Shown here: positions 1 to 7,479 of the stretch, piece by piece
Position numbering within the stretch: the stretch's first letter is position 1
How the letters are laid out: each line of letters starts with the position of its first letter
Assembly: GCA_964461295.1 (NCBI GenBank)
Contig: CAYWTX010000522.1
Location: forward strand, 1 to 17,430
Length of the DNA: 17,430 nucleotides
Direction of reading: 5' to 3'
Source of the DNA: CAYWTX01 sp964461295
Lineage (GTDB): Bacteria; Planctomycetota; Phycisphaerae; SM23-33
The notes under the pieces: generated by a model
Seen by the model: only the letters and a program-made list of their open reading frames with translations
Told to the model about the DNA's origin: nothing
Databases searched by the model: none
Translations under genes and position numbers: made by a program

Positions 1-518
1 GCCCAGTTGTTGCGGGCGTAGTATCTGGTGGGGCGAGGCCAGTTGGCGACGCAGGAGATTCGGAGCACCTTGCCGATGGTTCCCGCGGCCAGCGCCTCGC
101 GCAGGCGCAACAGTTCGGCGCTGTGGAGGTTCTGGAAGCCCACGAGGCACATCCGCCCGGCCTGGCGGAAGGCCGCGACCATCTGGTCCACCTCCTGTAC
201 GGTGGCGGCGGGCGGTTTCTCCAGGTGGGCATGGAACCCGCGCCGGGCCGTCGCCACGGCCAGGGCGGCGTGGCTGGCGATGCCGGTGCAGATGTAGACG
301 ATCTCGCATCGGCCGGCAACGGCGTCGAGCATCTCGACGGCGTCGGCGTGGAAGGCGGTCTGTTGTGCGGCGAGCTTGGGCGCGGCGGCGTCGCGTGCGG
401 CGGCCTCGGCGTCGGCCGCGGCGACGATGTGGCAGCGCCCGCGCTGTGCGGCGGACAGCAGGCCATCCACAATCTGTGCCCCGTAGCCGCCGACGCCGAT
501 GATGGCAACGCGAAGCAT
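1..518 (-). CDS. Gfo/Idh/MocA-family oxidoreductase, N-terminal part (truncated by window edge)
   Basis: The reading frame opens at an ATG at 518, preceded by GGAG about 8 bases upstream, and stays open for 172 codons to the window edge with no stop. The protein begins MLRVAIIGVGGYGAQIV, a Rossmann strand with the NAD(P)-binding Gly-rich loop (G8, G10, G13). A further Rossmann strand reads EIVYICTGIASHAALAV. The family-typical Glu-Lys-Pro lies at residues 100-102 (HLEKPPAA), and the visible end has RYYARNNWA, also usual here. Family members oxidise or epimerise sugars, inositols or related polyols using a bound nicotinamide cofactor. The substrate cannot be told from this half, because the C-terminal substrate domain is missing. 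Family assignment is firm; specific function is unknown. Confidence 0.88.
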   Translation of the reverse strand, partial: MLRVAIIGVGGYGAQIVDGLLSAAQRGRCHIVAAADAEAAARDAAAPKLAAQQTAFHADAVEMLDAVAGRCEIVYICTGIASHAALAVATARRGFHAHLEKPPAATVQEVDQMVAAFRQAGRMCLVGFQNLHSAELLRLREALAAGTIGKVLRISCVANWPRPTRYYARNNW

Positions 519-643
519 GGTTTCTCCAAGGGTGGGGTCAGATTGTAACGCAGGGCCGAGAGGTAGGGAAGGCCCGCGCACGAGCCGCGCGTGGGAGCGT
601 CTCTGCCGGACCTGGAATCTCGCGCAAAGTCGCGATGCGGTGT

Positions 644-682
644 TGATGCGGCGCCGGCGGACCGCCGCCGCTGGCGGCATCA
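644..682 (-). terminator. Large hairpin 3' of the PEP-CTERM gene, possible terminator
   Basis: An imperfect inverted repeat has outer arms TGATGC/GCATCA and inner arms GGCGG/CCGCC around a 4-base loop. It begins about 18 bases past the stop codon of the minus-strand gene at 700-1317. No U-tract follows on that strand, so intrinsic termination is only suggested by position. Confidence 0.3.
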
Positions 683-699
683 AGGCCGGAAGCGATCGC

Positions 700-1317
700 T
701 CAATCAGCCGACCGGGCGCGACGGCGCCGCGGGAGCACGCCGCCCAGCGCGACGAGCATCAGGGCCGATGCCGGCTCGGGAGTGAACTGGATGTTGTCCA
801 CCCAGATGCTCTTGGTCGTCAATTCCCCGCTGACGGACAGGCCGAACTCGATCTTGGCCGGAGAATCCTGCCAGTTGCCCACGTCGGAGAGATACCGGTC
901 CCACGAATTGGGCAAGGGCGTCGCGGCGCCCGCCAACAAGTCGATAGTCTGGATGATGTTACCCAGGACGAGGTCATCCAGGATGTAGAGCCTGGCCCAG
1001 TGCGACGAGTTGTTGACGAGGCTGTAGCCGACGTCGACGGACAGGGACGTGGCATCGGCGGGGATGTAGAACTTCTGGCTGAGGCCGGCCTGAAGGCTGT
1101 TCTGGCCCTGCTGTGACGCCAGATGCCCGTTGAGGCAGAGAAGGCCGATGGTGGGTAACGGGTCGGCGCCAACAGTGGTGAAGGCGCCGGCGGCCCCGGC
1201 CGGCGTCCAATTGGCCAGTCCGTCCTCGAAGCTGGGGTTGATGATACCTCCCTGGGCGGCCACCGCAACGACGAGGACGACGGACAACGCGCAGATCGAA
1301 CGAGCACAGCACGTCAT
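700..1317 (-). CDS. Secreted PEP-CTERM sorting-domain protein
   Basis: This 205-residue protein has a cleavable signal peptide (hydrophobic stretch at about residues 8-22, cleavage probably after AAQG). A beta-sandwich-like ectodomain opens with NPSFEDGLANW, a start common in DUF642 or carbohydrate-binding-like secreted domains. It ends in a PEP-CTERM tripartite signal: TPEPAS, a short hydrophobic run (ALMLVALGGVL) and an RRRRAR cluster. In the known system such proteins are recognised by an exosortase/EpsH-type protease and end up at the cell surface, often with exopolysaccharide; no exosortase is in this window. The hydrophobic segment is rather short. The start at 1317 is supported by AGGAGGAG 5-12 bases upstream and by the promoter at 1471-1499. 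It may bind a glycan, but this is not shown. Confidence 0.85.
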   Translation of the reverse strand: MTCCARSICALSVVLVVAVAAQGGIINPSFEDGLANWTPAGAAGAFTTVGADPLPTIGLLCLNGHLASQQGQNSLQAGLSQKFYIPADATSLSVDVGYSLVNNSSHWARLYILDDLVLGNIIQTIDLLAGAATPLPNSWDRYLSDVGNWQDSPAKIEFGLSVSGELTTKSIWVDNIQFTPEPASALMLVALGGVLPRRRRARSAD

Positions 1318-1376
1318 GGGAACTCCTCCTTACGAGTTACCCAACCGTTCCGAACTCAGGCCTCGGAACATGGCCA

Positions 1377-1459
1377 TGAGCGTTTGAGCACCGAGTATTG
1401 AGCATTCCACTCAAGTACTGAGCGATCCACTTGAGCAATGAGCGTTTCACCACGAGCGT
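1377..1459. repeat. Four imperfect 20-22 bp tandem repeats headed by TGAGC in the leader of the PEP-CTERM gene
   Basis: Units at 1377-1398, 1399-1418, 1419-1438 and 1439-1459 all begin TGAGC; units 2 and 3 share TCCACT at the same place. On the minus (transcribed) strand this is a GCUCA-phased array. Units 2 and 3 also form an inverted repeat CTCAAGT/ACTTGAG with a 12-base loop. The array lies between the predicted start site (about 1464) and the ribosome binding site, so it would be in the 5' leader. Confidence 0.7.
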
Positions 1460-1470
1460 TGAATGTGCTA

Positions 1471-1499
1471 ATTATACGCACATCTGGCGAATACCGCAA
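1471..1499 (-). promoter_or_regulatory. Sigma70-type promoter for the PEP-CTERM gene
   Basis: On the minus strand a perfect -10 TATAAT (1471-1476) lies 17 bases downstream of TTGCGG (1494-1499, three of six matches to TTGACA). It is the best promoter-like site I see in the window. It sits between the end of the usher-like gene (1550) and the PEP-CTERM start (1317), giving a predicted leader of roughly 145 nucleotides. It implies the PEP-CTERM gene is transcribed separately from the upstream cluster. Confidence 0.6.
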
Positions 1500-1549
1500 G
1501 GGGTTTTCCGCCGGGAACGCCGGAGCATTCTCCAGGAGGCGCGAAGCGG

Positions 1550-4500
1550 TCACGGGGCGGGCGCGGTTGTGGCGGGCTGACTCGGAAGCGTTGTCGGCCG
1601 GCGCCGGGCGTGGAAGGTCGGGCCCTTGAAATCCTGGAAATCCCTGCTGAACGACACTTTGATGGAGTGCTCCGGCTGGTCGATCGTGAACTCCGGCGGC
1701 AGCGTTGAGGGATCGACCGCCAGAACATAGCTGCCCGGCCGGAGATCAGAAAACAGGTATGATCCGTCCCGTGCCGTGATGGATTCGCTGATGAGTTTGC
1801 GGTCTTCGCCGCGCACCATGCGGACACGGACCCCCGCTATGGCGATGGTCTTGTCGGCTCCCTCCGTTTCCACTTTCCCGGAGGCGGAGATGACGGGGGT
1901 GACTGCGAGGTCGACCCGGCTGAGGTTGCCGGGTTGCGTCCCGGCCCCCTGTGCCCCGTGGACGACGGAGTAGATGGCCGGCACGGTTGTCATGTCGATA
2001 GTGACCCGCACGTTCTTGGCGTTCCACGGCGCGGCGAAACTGTAGTGCCCGGCCTTGTCGGTGGTCGTCCGCCGCCGCTCGTCCAACAGCACGCCAATGC
2101 CTTCCAGCCCTTCTTCTCCTTCGTCCAGAATGCCGTTGGCGTTGTAGTCCACGAAGACGCGCCCATGTATGCCGCCGGAATCGGGGTTGATCCTCTTGCG
2201 GCTGAGCACGGCCGGGCGTCCCCGGTCGAAGGCGATCAGGTCGGTCAGACTCACGAAGGCCAGCACCCGCCATTCCCTGTCTTCGTAGTCCACCCGCATG
2301 CCGACCGAATGGCTGCGCTCGGAATCCAGATACAGGTTGACCCGGCTGGATAGCAGGTTGCTCTGGGTGTCGATGTCCCGACCGAGGTGGTTCTCGACGG
2401 CCAGTTCGTACGGGACCCGGAAACTGGAGGCGTGGTAGGCCCAGATCCTGCGTTTGTCGCCGTGCTCCTCGGTGTAGCGAGCGCCGACGCGGTGGTCGGA
2501 CGACAGCCAACTTCGCACCTCGATCTCCCGAGACGGCGTCAGGTAGCTGGGGATTCCCCTCAAGGACAGGCCGTCCAGCAGGTCTCTGCCGATGACGGCG
2601 AGGTCGTCGCCCCATCGCTCTTCCAGAGAGGCTTCCACGCCGGCCCAGGGACCCGACCTGATCGAGATGCTCTTCAGCAAGCCATTGACCTGCCCCGTGC
2701 CCATCCTGTCCACCTGCGCCTCCAGGCTCGTACGCGGCAGAATGCTGGTGTGTGCCCTCAGCGAGGCGTATTTCAGGCCGTCAGGGTCGGCGGGCTCTTC
2801 CTGGCGGACCCATTCCACCCCGCCGACCGCGGCCGCGACGCCGACCGTCTTGGCGATGTCCCACCGCCCGGTCACCTCCCAGCCCCGCCGGTTGCGCAGT
2901 ATCGGGTCGCTCCCGTCGAAGTAGTTCTGCCCGTAGTGGTACAGGTCGCCCTGTAGGGTCAGCCCGGTCACCGGGAACAGTTGCCAGGACAGGATCCCCG
3001 CCGCCCCGTCGTACCGGTCGTCGCCTCGCCCCTCACCGTCGCTGAAGCCCGCTTCCGCGGACATCAGGAACCGGCTGGAAGGACTCCAGTACACAGGAAT
3101 ACCCAGATGGGAACTGGAGGTCGCGTAGCTCCTGTCGCCCAGGATCGCCGCGTCCTCCCGGTACAAGTCCTTCTGCGTCGCGCCGGCCGCACCCACGGTC
3201 AGCTCGTCCGTCAGTCCGTACAACAGCTTTGCCGAGGCCGCCTGGCCCCACAGCCGCCCCGCGCTGACTCGCTCCCTGGGGTCATTCTCCGCCAGGTAAT
3301 TGGATCGGATTCTCCGCGAGCCGGCCTCCGCCTGATAGATGGCCCTGCCGGCGGGCAGGAGCACGCGAGTATCGAGGAACTCCTGGTCGAGCGACCGCAC
3401 CGTCCCCTCCGGCTCGGTGATCACCACGCGAGCCTGGACCAGCGAGCCGACGGGCATCTGGACATCCTCAAAGCGGTAGCGCCCCATGCCCGGCTGAGTG
3501 TCCTTGTCCGCGACGACCTCCTGCGTGTCGACCAGCCGGTTGTTGACGAACAGGTCCACTCTGGACCCGAGGCGGGCCAGCCCCTGGAACTGATGCGACC
3601 GGTCATACAGACCCGCCACGTTGTTCAAGGTCGTGACGTCCGCCAGGTCCGCGTCGGTGAAGCCCGACAGGGCCGTCAATTTCGCCCCGGTCAGCGAGGC
3701 CCTGGGAAAAGCCAGCCGTGTAAGCCCCACCACGTGGTCGCCCAGCACCAGTTCGAAGCGGTTGCCCTGGTACACCCAGCTCCCCCAATCGATGCGCACG
3801 TCGGGATACTCACGCGTCCATTCGGTGTCGCCGTCCTGCCTCACGTAGCCCGGATGCGAAAGGCGCAGCTTGTACGCGCCCCCCAACGCCCTGCCCCACA
3901 GCGTCTCCGTCGGCGGATGCACACTCAGGCGATGGCTGGTCTCGGTGCCCCTTCGCCGCCATTCGCGATCCGCCTTCAGCGAGTATTCCACCATCTGCAA
4001 CCAACTGTCTTCCGGTCCGGCCGGCGGATGCAGCTCGGGCAACTCCAGGCCGAGTTCGTGGGCAGCCGCCGTTTGCCTCGCGATTCCCTTGACCTGCCAT
4101 ACCCTGAGCGTTCTGGGCACGTCGATCCGGTAGGCGTACTGCTCCTCGTTCCATGCGACCGTCACCGCCAGGACATTCGCGATTTCGTTCGGGGAGATGA
4201 ACACTTCGGGCCGGTTGGACAGTTCGGTGGCGCTGACGACGACCAGAATCGACCTGCGTTGCCCGCCGGCATCCCGCAACTCCTGCTTCGCGATGTCCAA
4301 TACGAACTTGCCCGCGGCCGATTCCAGGACGTACAGCCCATCCTGCTCGGTGAACCTGGCTTCGAGAACCCGAGCCAGCCGCCCCAGCGGCAGCAGATAG
4401 GCGTTCTTGTGGACGATCCGCTCCATGTCGTCGAGCGTGAAACGCTGCCGCGACCGCCGTCCGACGACGGTCAGGCCGATGACCTCAGTGACGACGCCGC

Positions 4501-4750
4501 TGGCGGCATGGGCGCCTTCGACGGGCGGAGGAACCGCGGTCGAGTCGGTGGGAGACCCGGCCGCCGGGCCACTGGCCGGGCGTGTGGGATCCGCGGTCGC
4601 GGGATGGCTGGCAGCCGGCGCACTGGTTGTGGGGCGATCGCCCGGTCGGGTGGCCGCCGGTTGTCCGCCCTGGACATGCGCCGAACCCAGCGATAGCAGC
4701 GATAACAGGATCCAGGCAGGAACTCGCTCCCCCATTCTGACCAGGCGCAT
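1550..4750 (-). CDS. Usher-like outer-membrane protein with C-terminal SdrD/Cna-B-type domains
   Basis: About 1066 residues from the ATG at 4750, which directly precedes the signal peptide (WILLSLLSLGSAHVQGG). The same frame stays open upstream to 4885 and I see no strong ribosome binding site, so the start is uncertain. A Pro/Ala/Thr-rich linker covers about residues 30-85. About 87-215 is an alpha/beta region with two look-alike segments (AYLLPLGRLARVLEARF and VFISPNEIANVLAVTVAW). About 385-477 resembles the conserved usher segment: SRVDLFVNNRLVDTQEV, a GRYRFEDVQMPVGS turn, VVITEPEGTVRSLDQEF, then LLPAGRAIYQAEAG. About 480-850 is rich in alternating short strands and aromatic residues, as expected for a beta-barrel. 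Two B-type domains follow (about 858-945, with VFVDYNANGILDEGEEG, and about 950-1045), then a Thr/Pro tail. The preceding chaperone-like and subunit-like genes support an export pore for a surface fibre. The B domains are unusual for an usher. The function is inferred. Confidence 0.75.
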   Translation of the reverse strand: MRLVRMGERVPAWILLSLLSLGSAHVQGGQPAATRPGDRPTTSAPAASHPATADPTRPASGPAAGSPTDSTAVPPPVEGAHAASGVVTEVIGLTVVGRRSRQRFTLDDMERIVHKNAYLLPLGRLARVLEARFTEQDGLYVLESAAGKFVLDIAKQELRDAGGQRRSILVVVSATELSNRPEVFISPNEIANVLAVTVAWNEEQYAYRIDVPRTLRVWQVKGIARQTAAAHELGLELPELHPPAGPEDSWLQMVEYSLKADREWRRRGTETSHRLSVHPPTETLWGRALGGAYKLRLSHPGYVRQDGDTEWTREYPDVRIDWGSWVYQGNRFELVLGDHVVGLTRLAFPRASLTGAKLTALSGFTDADLADVTTLNNVAGLYDRSHQFQGLARLGSRVDLFVNNRLVDTQEVVADKDTQPGMGRYRFEDVQMPVGSLVQARVVITEPEGTVRSLDQEFLDTRVLLPAGRAIYQAEAGSRRIRSNYLAENDPRERVSAGRLWGQAASAKLLYGLTDELTVGAAGATQKDLYREDAAILGDRSYATSSSHLGIPVYWSPSSRFLMSAEAGFSDGEGRGDDRYDGAAGILSWQLFPVTGLTLQGDLYHYGQNYFDGSDPILRNRRGWEVTGRWDIAKTVGVAAAVGGVEWVRQEEPADPDGLKYASLRAHTSILPRTSLEAQVDRMGTGQVNGLLKSISIRSGPWAGVEASLEERWGDDLAVIGRDLLDGLSLRGIPSYLTPSREIEVRSWLSSDHRVGARYTEEHGDKRRIWAYHASSFRVPYELAVENHLGRDIDTQSNLLSSRVNLYLDSERSHSVGMRVDYEDREWRVLAFVSLTDLIAFDRGRPAVLSRKRINPDSGGIHGRVFVDYNANGILDEGEEGLEGIGVLLDERRRTTTDKAGHYSFAAPWNAKNVRVTIDMTTVPAIYSVVHGAQGAGTQPGNLSRVDLAVTPVISASGKVETEGADKTIAIAGVRVRMVRGEDRKLISESITARDGSYLFSDLRPGSYVLAVDPSTLPPEFTIDQPEHSIKVSFSRDFQDFKGPTFHARRRPTTLPSQPATTAPAP

Positions 4751-5062
4751 ACCGGCCGGGGGCTCTCGATTCGCCCATCGTGATACCATTGGGTCTCGCA
4801 CGGATCTGCATGGCGAGCGATGAGTGGAAATTCGCCAAACCAACGAGCCCATGCTACCTGGGCGAAGGCCGGAAGGCAAACGCAATCAGGACGAATAAGC
4901 CCCCAGGATGCGGCAGAACCTTCCGGTACGTCACAAGCAAGGCCTGCCTAAGATTTCCAGCCCATCCGTCGGTGGAGACAGTGGTGACCGATTGCCGGAA
5001 TCTCCCGCCGCACCCAGCGCCGGCATGAGCGAGGCAAGGCCCGGGCCGTCGCATGGGCCGTG
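4751..5062. other. Gene-free spacer between chaperone-like and usher-like genes
   Basis: About 310 bases without a convincing gene. The usher frame remains open back to 4885, so up to 45 extra N-terminal residues are possible, but they would precede the signal peptide and look non-native. I see no clear promoter or terminator hairpin. If the three genes are one transcript, this is an unusually long internal gap. Confidence 0.5.
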
Positions 5063-5977
5063 TCACTTGGTGATTGGGCCTTTCCCGGCCGAGCCGCCGG
5101 CGGGGCGAGCGGAATTCGCGTCGTCCGCGGGGGCGATCTTTTTCGGCGGCCGGTCACGAGCGGGCCTGGAGGCCGGAGCGGCGGGCGCGGTCCAGTGGAT
5201 TTTCTCCTCGGCGGTCAGCGGCTTGTCGGTCTCCGGCGCCGTGCACCGCACGCGGAAGGTGTAGTCGCCCGCGGGCAGCGGCTTGATGAGGTTGCCAAAC
5301 AGGGCAGTACTTCCTCGGAAAACGTAGGATTTCGCCAGGGGGCCGGACTGCAGCACCGTGCCGGCGGAGTCGGCGACCTCATAGGTGGCGGCGCACCCCA
5401 GTCGGCCTTCTCCCGTATTGGCGACCGAAACCAGCAACTCGGGCTTCTCCGCTGTGCCGCGAAGCTGAAGGGCCTTGATCTTCCCCTCGTACCGCACTTT
5501 GCCTACCTTCCCGAAGATCGGCACCAGGATCGAGGGAATGACCTGGACCGCGAACTCGCGCCCGTTGGCGTCGGCGCCCTTGTGCGTCTGCGGATTCAGC
5601 GACTCGATCTCCATGCCCGCCCAGTACTCGCCGGGATCCAGCTTGCCTCGGGGCAGTACGATGAACCGGACCTGGCGCTTGGCGTTGGGCGGCAACTCGA
5701 ACTCCGCCGGGTTGAACTTGATCATGCCCGCCATCGAGTACGGGCTGTCCTTGGGCCGCACAATTCCCCTGCCCTCCAACGTGAAGAAATTGGCGGCGAC
5801 CCGGTACCGTTCCACCTTCTCGCCGGTGTTCGTGACCTCGAAACTGCCGGACGGCCTGCCCTGGTCCAAGGCCACCTCGACATACGACGGCGCGATCCGA
5901 AGGCCTCCGTTGGCCAAGGGGGCGCTGAGAGCGATGGCCAGAAGGGCAGCGCATCGGTGCCTGCACAGCTTCGTCAT
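5063..5977 (-). CDS. PapD-like periplasmic pilus chaperone
   Basis: 304 residues from the ATG at 5977, preceded by a GGAAAGGAAG stretch. The frame continues upstream to 6067, but this start places the signal peptide (CAALLAIALSAPLANG) at the N terminus. The mature protein opens LRIAPSYVEVALDQGRPSG and continues FEVTNTGEKVERYRV, the first Ig-like strands of pilus chaperones. FNPAEFELPPNAKRQVRFIV and LDPGEYWAGMEIES follow, matching the 'P..f.L.pg..q.vR' and 'geYr..l' pattern of PapD-type chaperones. VQVIPSILVPIFG is the likely G1 donor strand that fills a subunit groove. A second Ig-like domain follows, then a Pro/Lys-rich tail (about 265-304) that standard chaperones lack. In known systems the chaperone folds pilins in the periplasm and delivers them to the usher; here the neighbours fit that role exactly. 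Confidence 0.77.
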   Translation of the reverse strand: MTKLCRHRCAALLAIALSAPLANGGLRIAPSYVEVALDQGRPSGSFEVTNTGEKVERYRVAANFFTLEGRGIVRPKDSPYSMAGMIKFNPAEFELPPNAKRQVRFIVLPRGKLDPGEYWAGMEIESLNPQTHKGADANGREFAVQVIPSILVPIFGKVGKVRYEGKIKALQLRGTAEKPELLVSVANTGEGRLGCAATYEVADSAGTVLQSGPLAKSYVFRGSTALFGNLIKPLPAGDYTFRVRCTAPETDKPLTAEEKIHWTAPAAPASRPARDRPPKKIAPADDANSARPAGGSAGKGPITK

Positions 5978-6102
5978 GGCAGCCGTCTTCCTTTCCTTGT
6001 TTCCCGTCCATCGGCACTGTTCTGCTTCCAAAGCGGCACGGGCGTGGGCGGCGGAGCTGTCGAGCATGGTGTGTGTGGGTTCAACTCTCGGACAGGGAAT
6101 GC

Positions 6103-6672
6103 TTAGCCACCGGTACCGGTGGGCTGGACAAGTGCGGTGAGGCGAACGTAGCCGCCGTACTGGCCCTGGGGCTTCTCCGGGTCGCTCTGGTTCCAGGTCA
6201 CCGTGACGTCCACGGGCTGGCTGAAGTGATTGTTCTGGCTGCTCTCGAACAGGATCGACTCGCTCAACTGGGTGGCGAAATCGCCCACCGGGGCACCGGG
6301 GCCTGTGAAGGCGGCCGTGTTGCTTCCGGCGTTCATCGGGGTAGCATCCGAGGGCTCGATCACGGCACCCTCGGCGGCTTCCAGGACGATCGGGGGGACT
6401 TCAGAGTTGGCCTTTGTGCCCTTGTATAGGTCCGAGGCCTCGACGAACAGGGACATGGCCTGGGTGTTGCCTTCCACCTGGAAGGTCACGGTGACGGCAA
6501 CCAGGCCGCCTTGGATGTTGACCGGGGGCGGCACATTGGAGACGTTGACCGCCACATTGGGGTTAACGTTGATCAACACCTTGGCCACAGCGGAAGAACT
6601 CAGGTCGGCATAGGCCCACGAGGCCATGCCGACTACGGCCAGCAATGTAACTAGCAGTGCAACCTTCTTCAT
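6103..6672 (-). CDS. Secreted pilin-like subunit of the chaperone-usher-like locus
   Basis: 189 residues with a clear signal peptide (VALLVTLLAVVGMASWAYA, cleavage after AYA) and AAGGAG before the ATG. The mature N terminus has alternating hydrophobic residues (KVLINVNPNVAVNVSNV), a plausible donor strand. The C terminus has QGQYGGYVRLTALV, like the final strand of pilins of the archaic/spore-coat-U kind ('aG.Y...v.v...'). There is no cysteine, so no disulphide-stabilised fold. It is the first of three exported genes, 125 bases ahead of the chaperone-like gene, the usual subunit-chaperone-usher order. Identification rests on order, secretion and strand pattern, not on a strong family motif. 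It could instead be a non-polymerising secreted protein. Confidence 0.6.
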   Translation of the reverse strand: MKKVALLVTLLAVVGMASWAYADLSSSAVAKVLINVNPNVAVNVSNVPPPVNIQGGLVAVTVTFQVEGNTQAMSLFVEASDLYKGTKANSEVPPIVLEAAEGAVIEPSDATPMNAGSNTAAFTGPGAPVGDFATQLSESILFESSQNNHFSQPVDVTVTWNQSDPEKPQGQYGGYVRLTALVQPTGTGG

Positions 6673-6735
6673 GTCTGAATCTCCTTTTCGACTTTCTACC
6701 TAGAGGTTCCATGCCCAACAACTCCGCCGCTCGCG

Positions 6736-6758
6736 CCCGTGTTCCGCCCGGAAACGGG
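6736..6758. repeat. Hairpin upstream of the pilin-like gene
   Basis: CCCGT-g-TTCC and GGAA-ACGGG pair as nine base pairs with one bulge and a GCCC loop, about 65-85 bases upstream of the pilin-like start. It would lie in the leader if transcription starts farther upstream. Its role is unknown. Confidence 0.35.
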
Positions 6759-6812
6759 GTTGAGCCCTTGGCGGCCGACTTCGTTCGTTTCGTCAATCAG
6801 TAAGTGCAGTCC

Positions 6813-6829
6813 GCAACCGCAACGGTTGC
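6813..6829. repeat. Perfect 7-bp inverted repeat, possible operator
   Basis: GCAACCG-caa-CGGTTGC is a perfect inverted repeat with a 3-base spacer, about 140 bases upstream of the pilin-like start codon. Its length and symmetry suit either a dimeric regulator site or a small hairpin. No regulator gene is adjacent. Confidence 0.3.
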
Positions 6830-7254
6830 CGCAGTTCCATCCGCCGGACAGCCTTCAGAGAAAGGCCGCGGCAGGCGCAGACCTACCTCCATCTAAGACG
6901 TAACCCGGCGATGGCCGTCAACACAGGCCATGAATTGGTGCGCCCAAGCATCCTGCTGTAGACGTGAACCGCCGAAACCCCGGCAAGATCCGTCCTGGCC
7001 TTTTCCTTGTTAGTGACACCCACGGCATTCGTGTCGCCGAGGCGCCCACTACAGCCTGCGCCCGCCGCGCTTCGGCCGCCGACGTGCACAAGCACTTCCG
7101 TCCTTCTTCGCGGACCTCCCTTTGGCCTCGCCGAAGGAAATCCCAGCCTATGCAATTGCTTCTTACACAGCGTATGCAGTTCGGCCGCTTTCTTAAATGA
7201 ATTCTTCTTTCAGGATTTGTCGACCGATTGCCGGACCGCCCAGAACCGCCCCTC

Positions 7255-7283
7255 TTGACAACGATCTACCTGCCGCATACAAA
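7255..7283 (+). promoter_or_regulatory. Plus-strand promoter-like sequence without an obvious gene
   Basis: A perfect TTGACA (7255-7260) is followed after 17 bases by TACAAA (7278-7283, four of six matches to TATAAT), running into AAAGGAG. No convincing plus-strand gene follows; the next real gene (murQ) is on the opposite strand. It could start a small RNA or an antisense transcript to murQ, or be fortuitous. Confidence 0.3.
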
Positions 7284-7479
7284 GGAGTTACGGGTACATT
7301 GGGGCGGCAGAGCGGAGCCCTTCACTACCTCCCAGATTCTGTGGTGTTCAGGCCAAGCGGGGACGGCCCCGGATTCAGCGCAGGCCCCGTGCCTGACGAT
7401 GGAGAGAGATGGCGCCAGGACTTCGCCGCGAGTCCCGATGATGCAGATGCCGCATGCCGACAGCCGTGGCGCCTGGCCC

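Larger units (their letters stand above)
6673..7479. other. Long non-coding stretch upstream of the pilin-like gene
   Basis: About 800 bases with no recognisable gene on either strand. The short open frames lack ribosome binding sites and recognisable motifs. It appears less GC-rich than its neighbours. It holds small inverted repeats at 6736-6758 and 6813-6829, both in the likely upstream control region of the pilin-like gene, and a plus-strand promoter-like site at 7255-7283. It may be regulatory or a decayed gene. Confidence 0.5.

Noticed and set aside
2981..4696. Plus-strand open frame of 571 codons
   Set aside because: It lies antisense to the usher-like gene, is rich in Arg/Gly/His as expected from a GC-rich shadow frame, and has no recognisable motif, whereas the minus-strand protein has a signal peptide and domains.
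4751..4885. N-terminal extension of the usher-like protein
   Set aside because: The extra 45 residues would precede a good signal peptide and include SMGSLVWRISTHRSPCRS, which looks like untranslated leader. The start at 4750 fits secretion better.
6883..7155. Minus-strand 90-codon frame upstream of the pilin-like gene
   Set aside because: No ribosome binding site or known motif. It could be real but cannot be supported.
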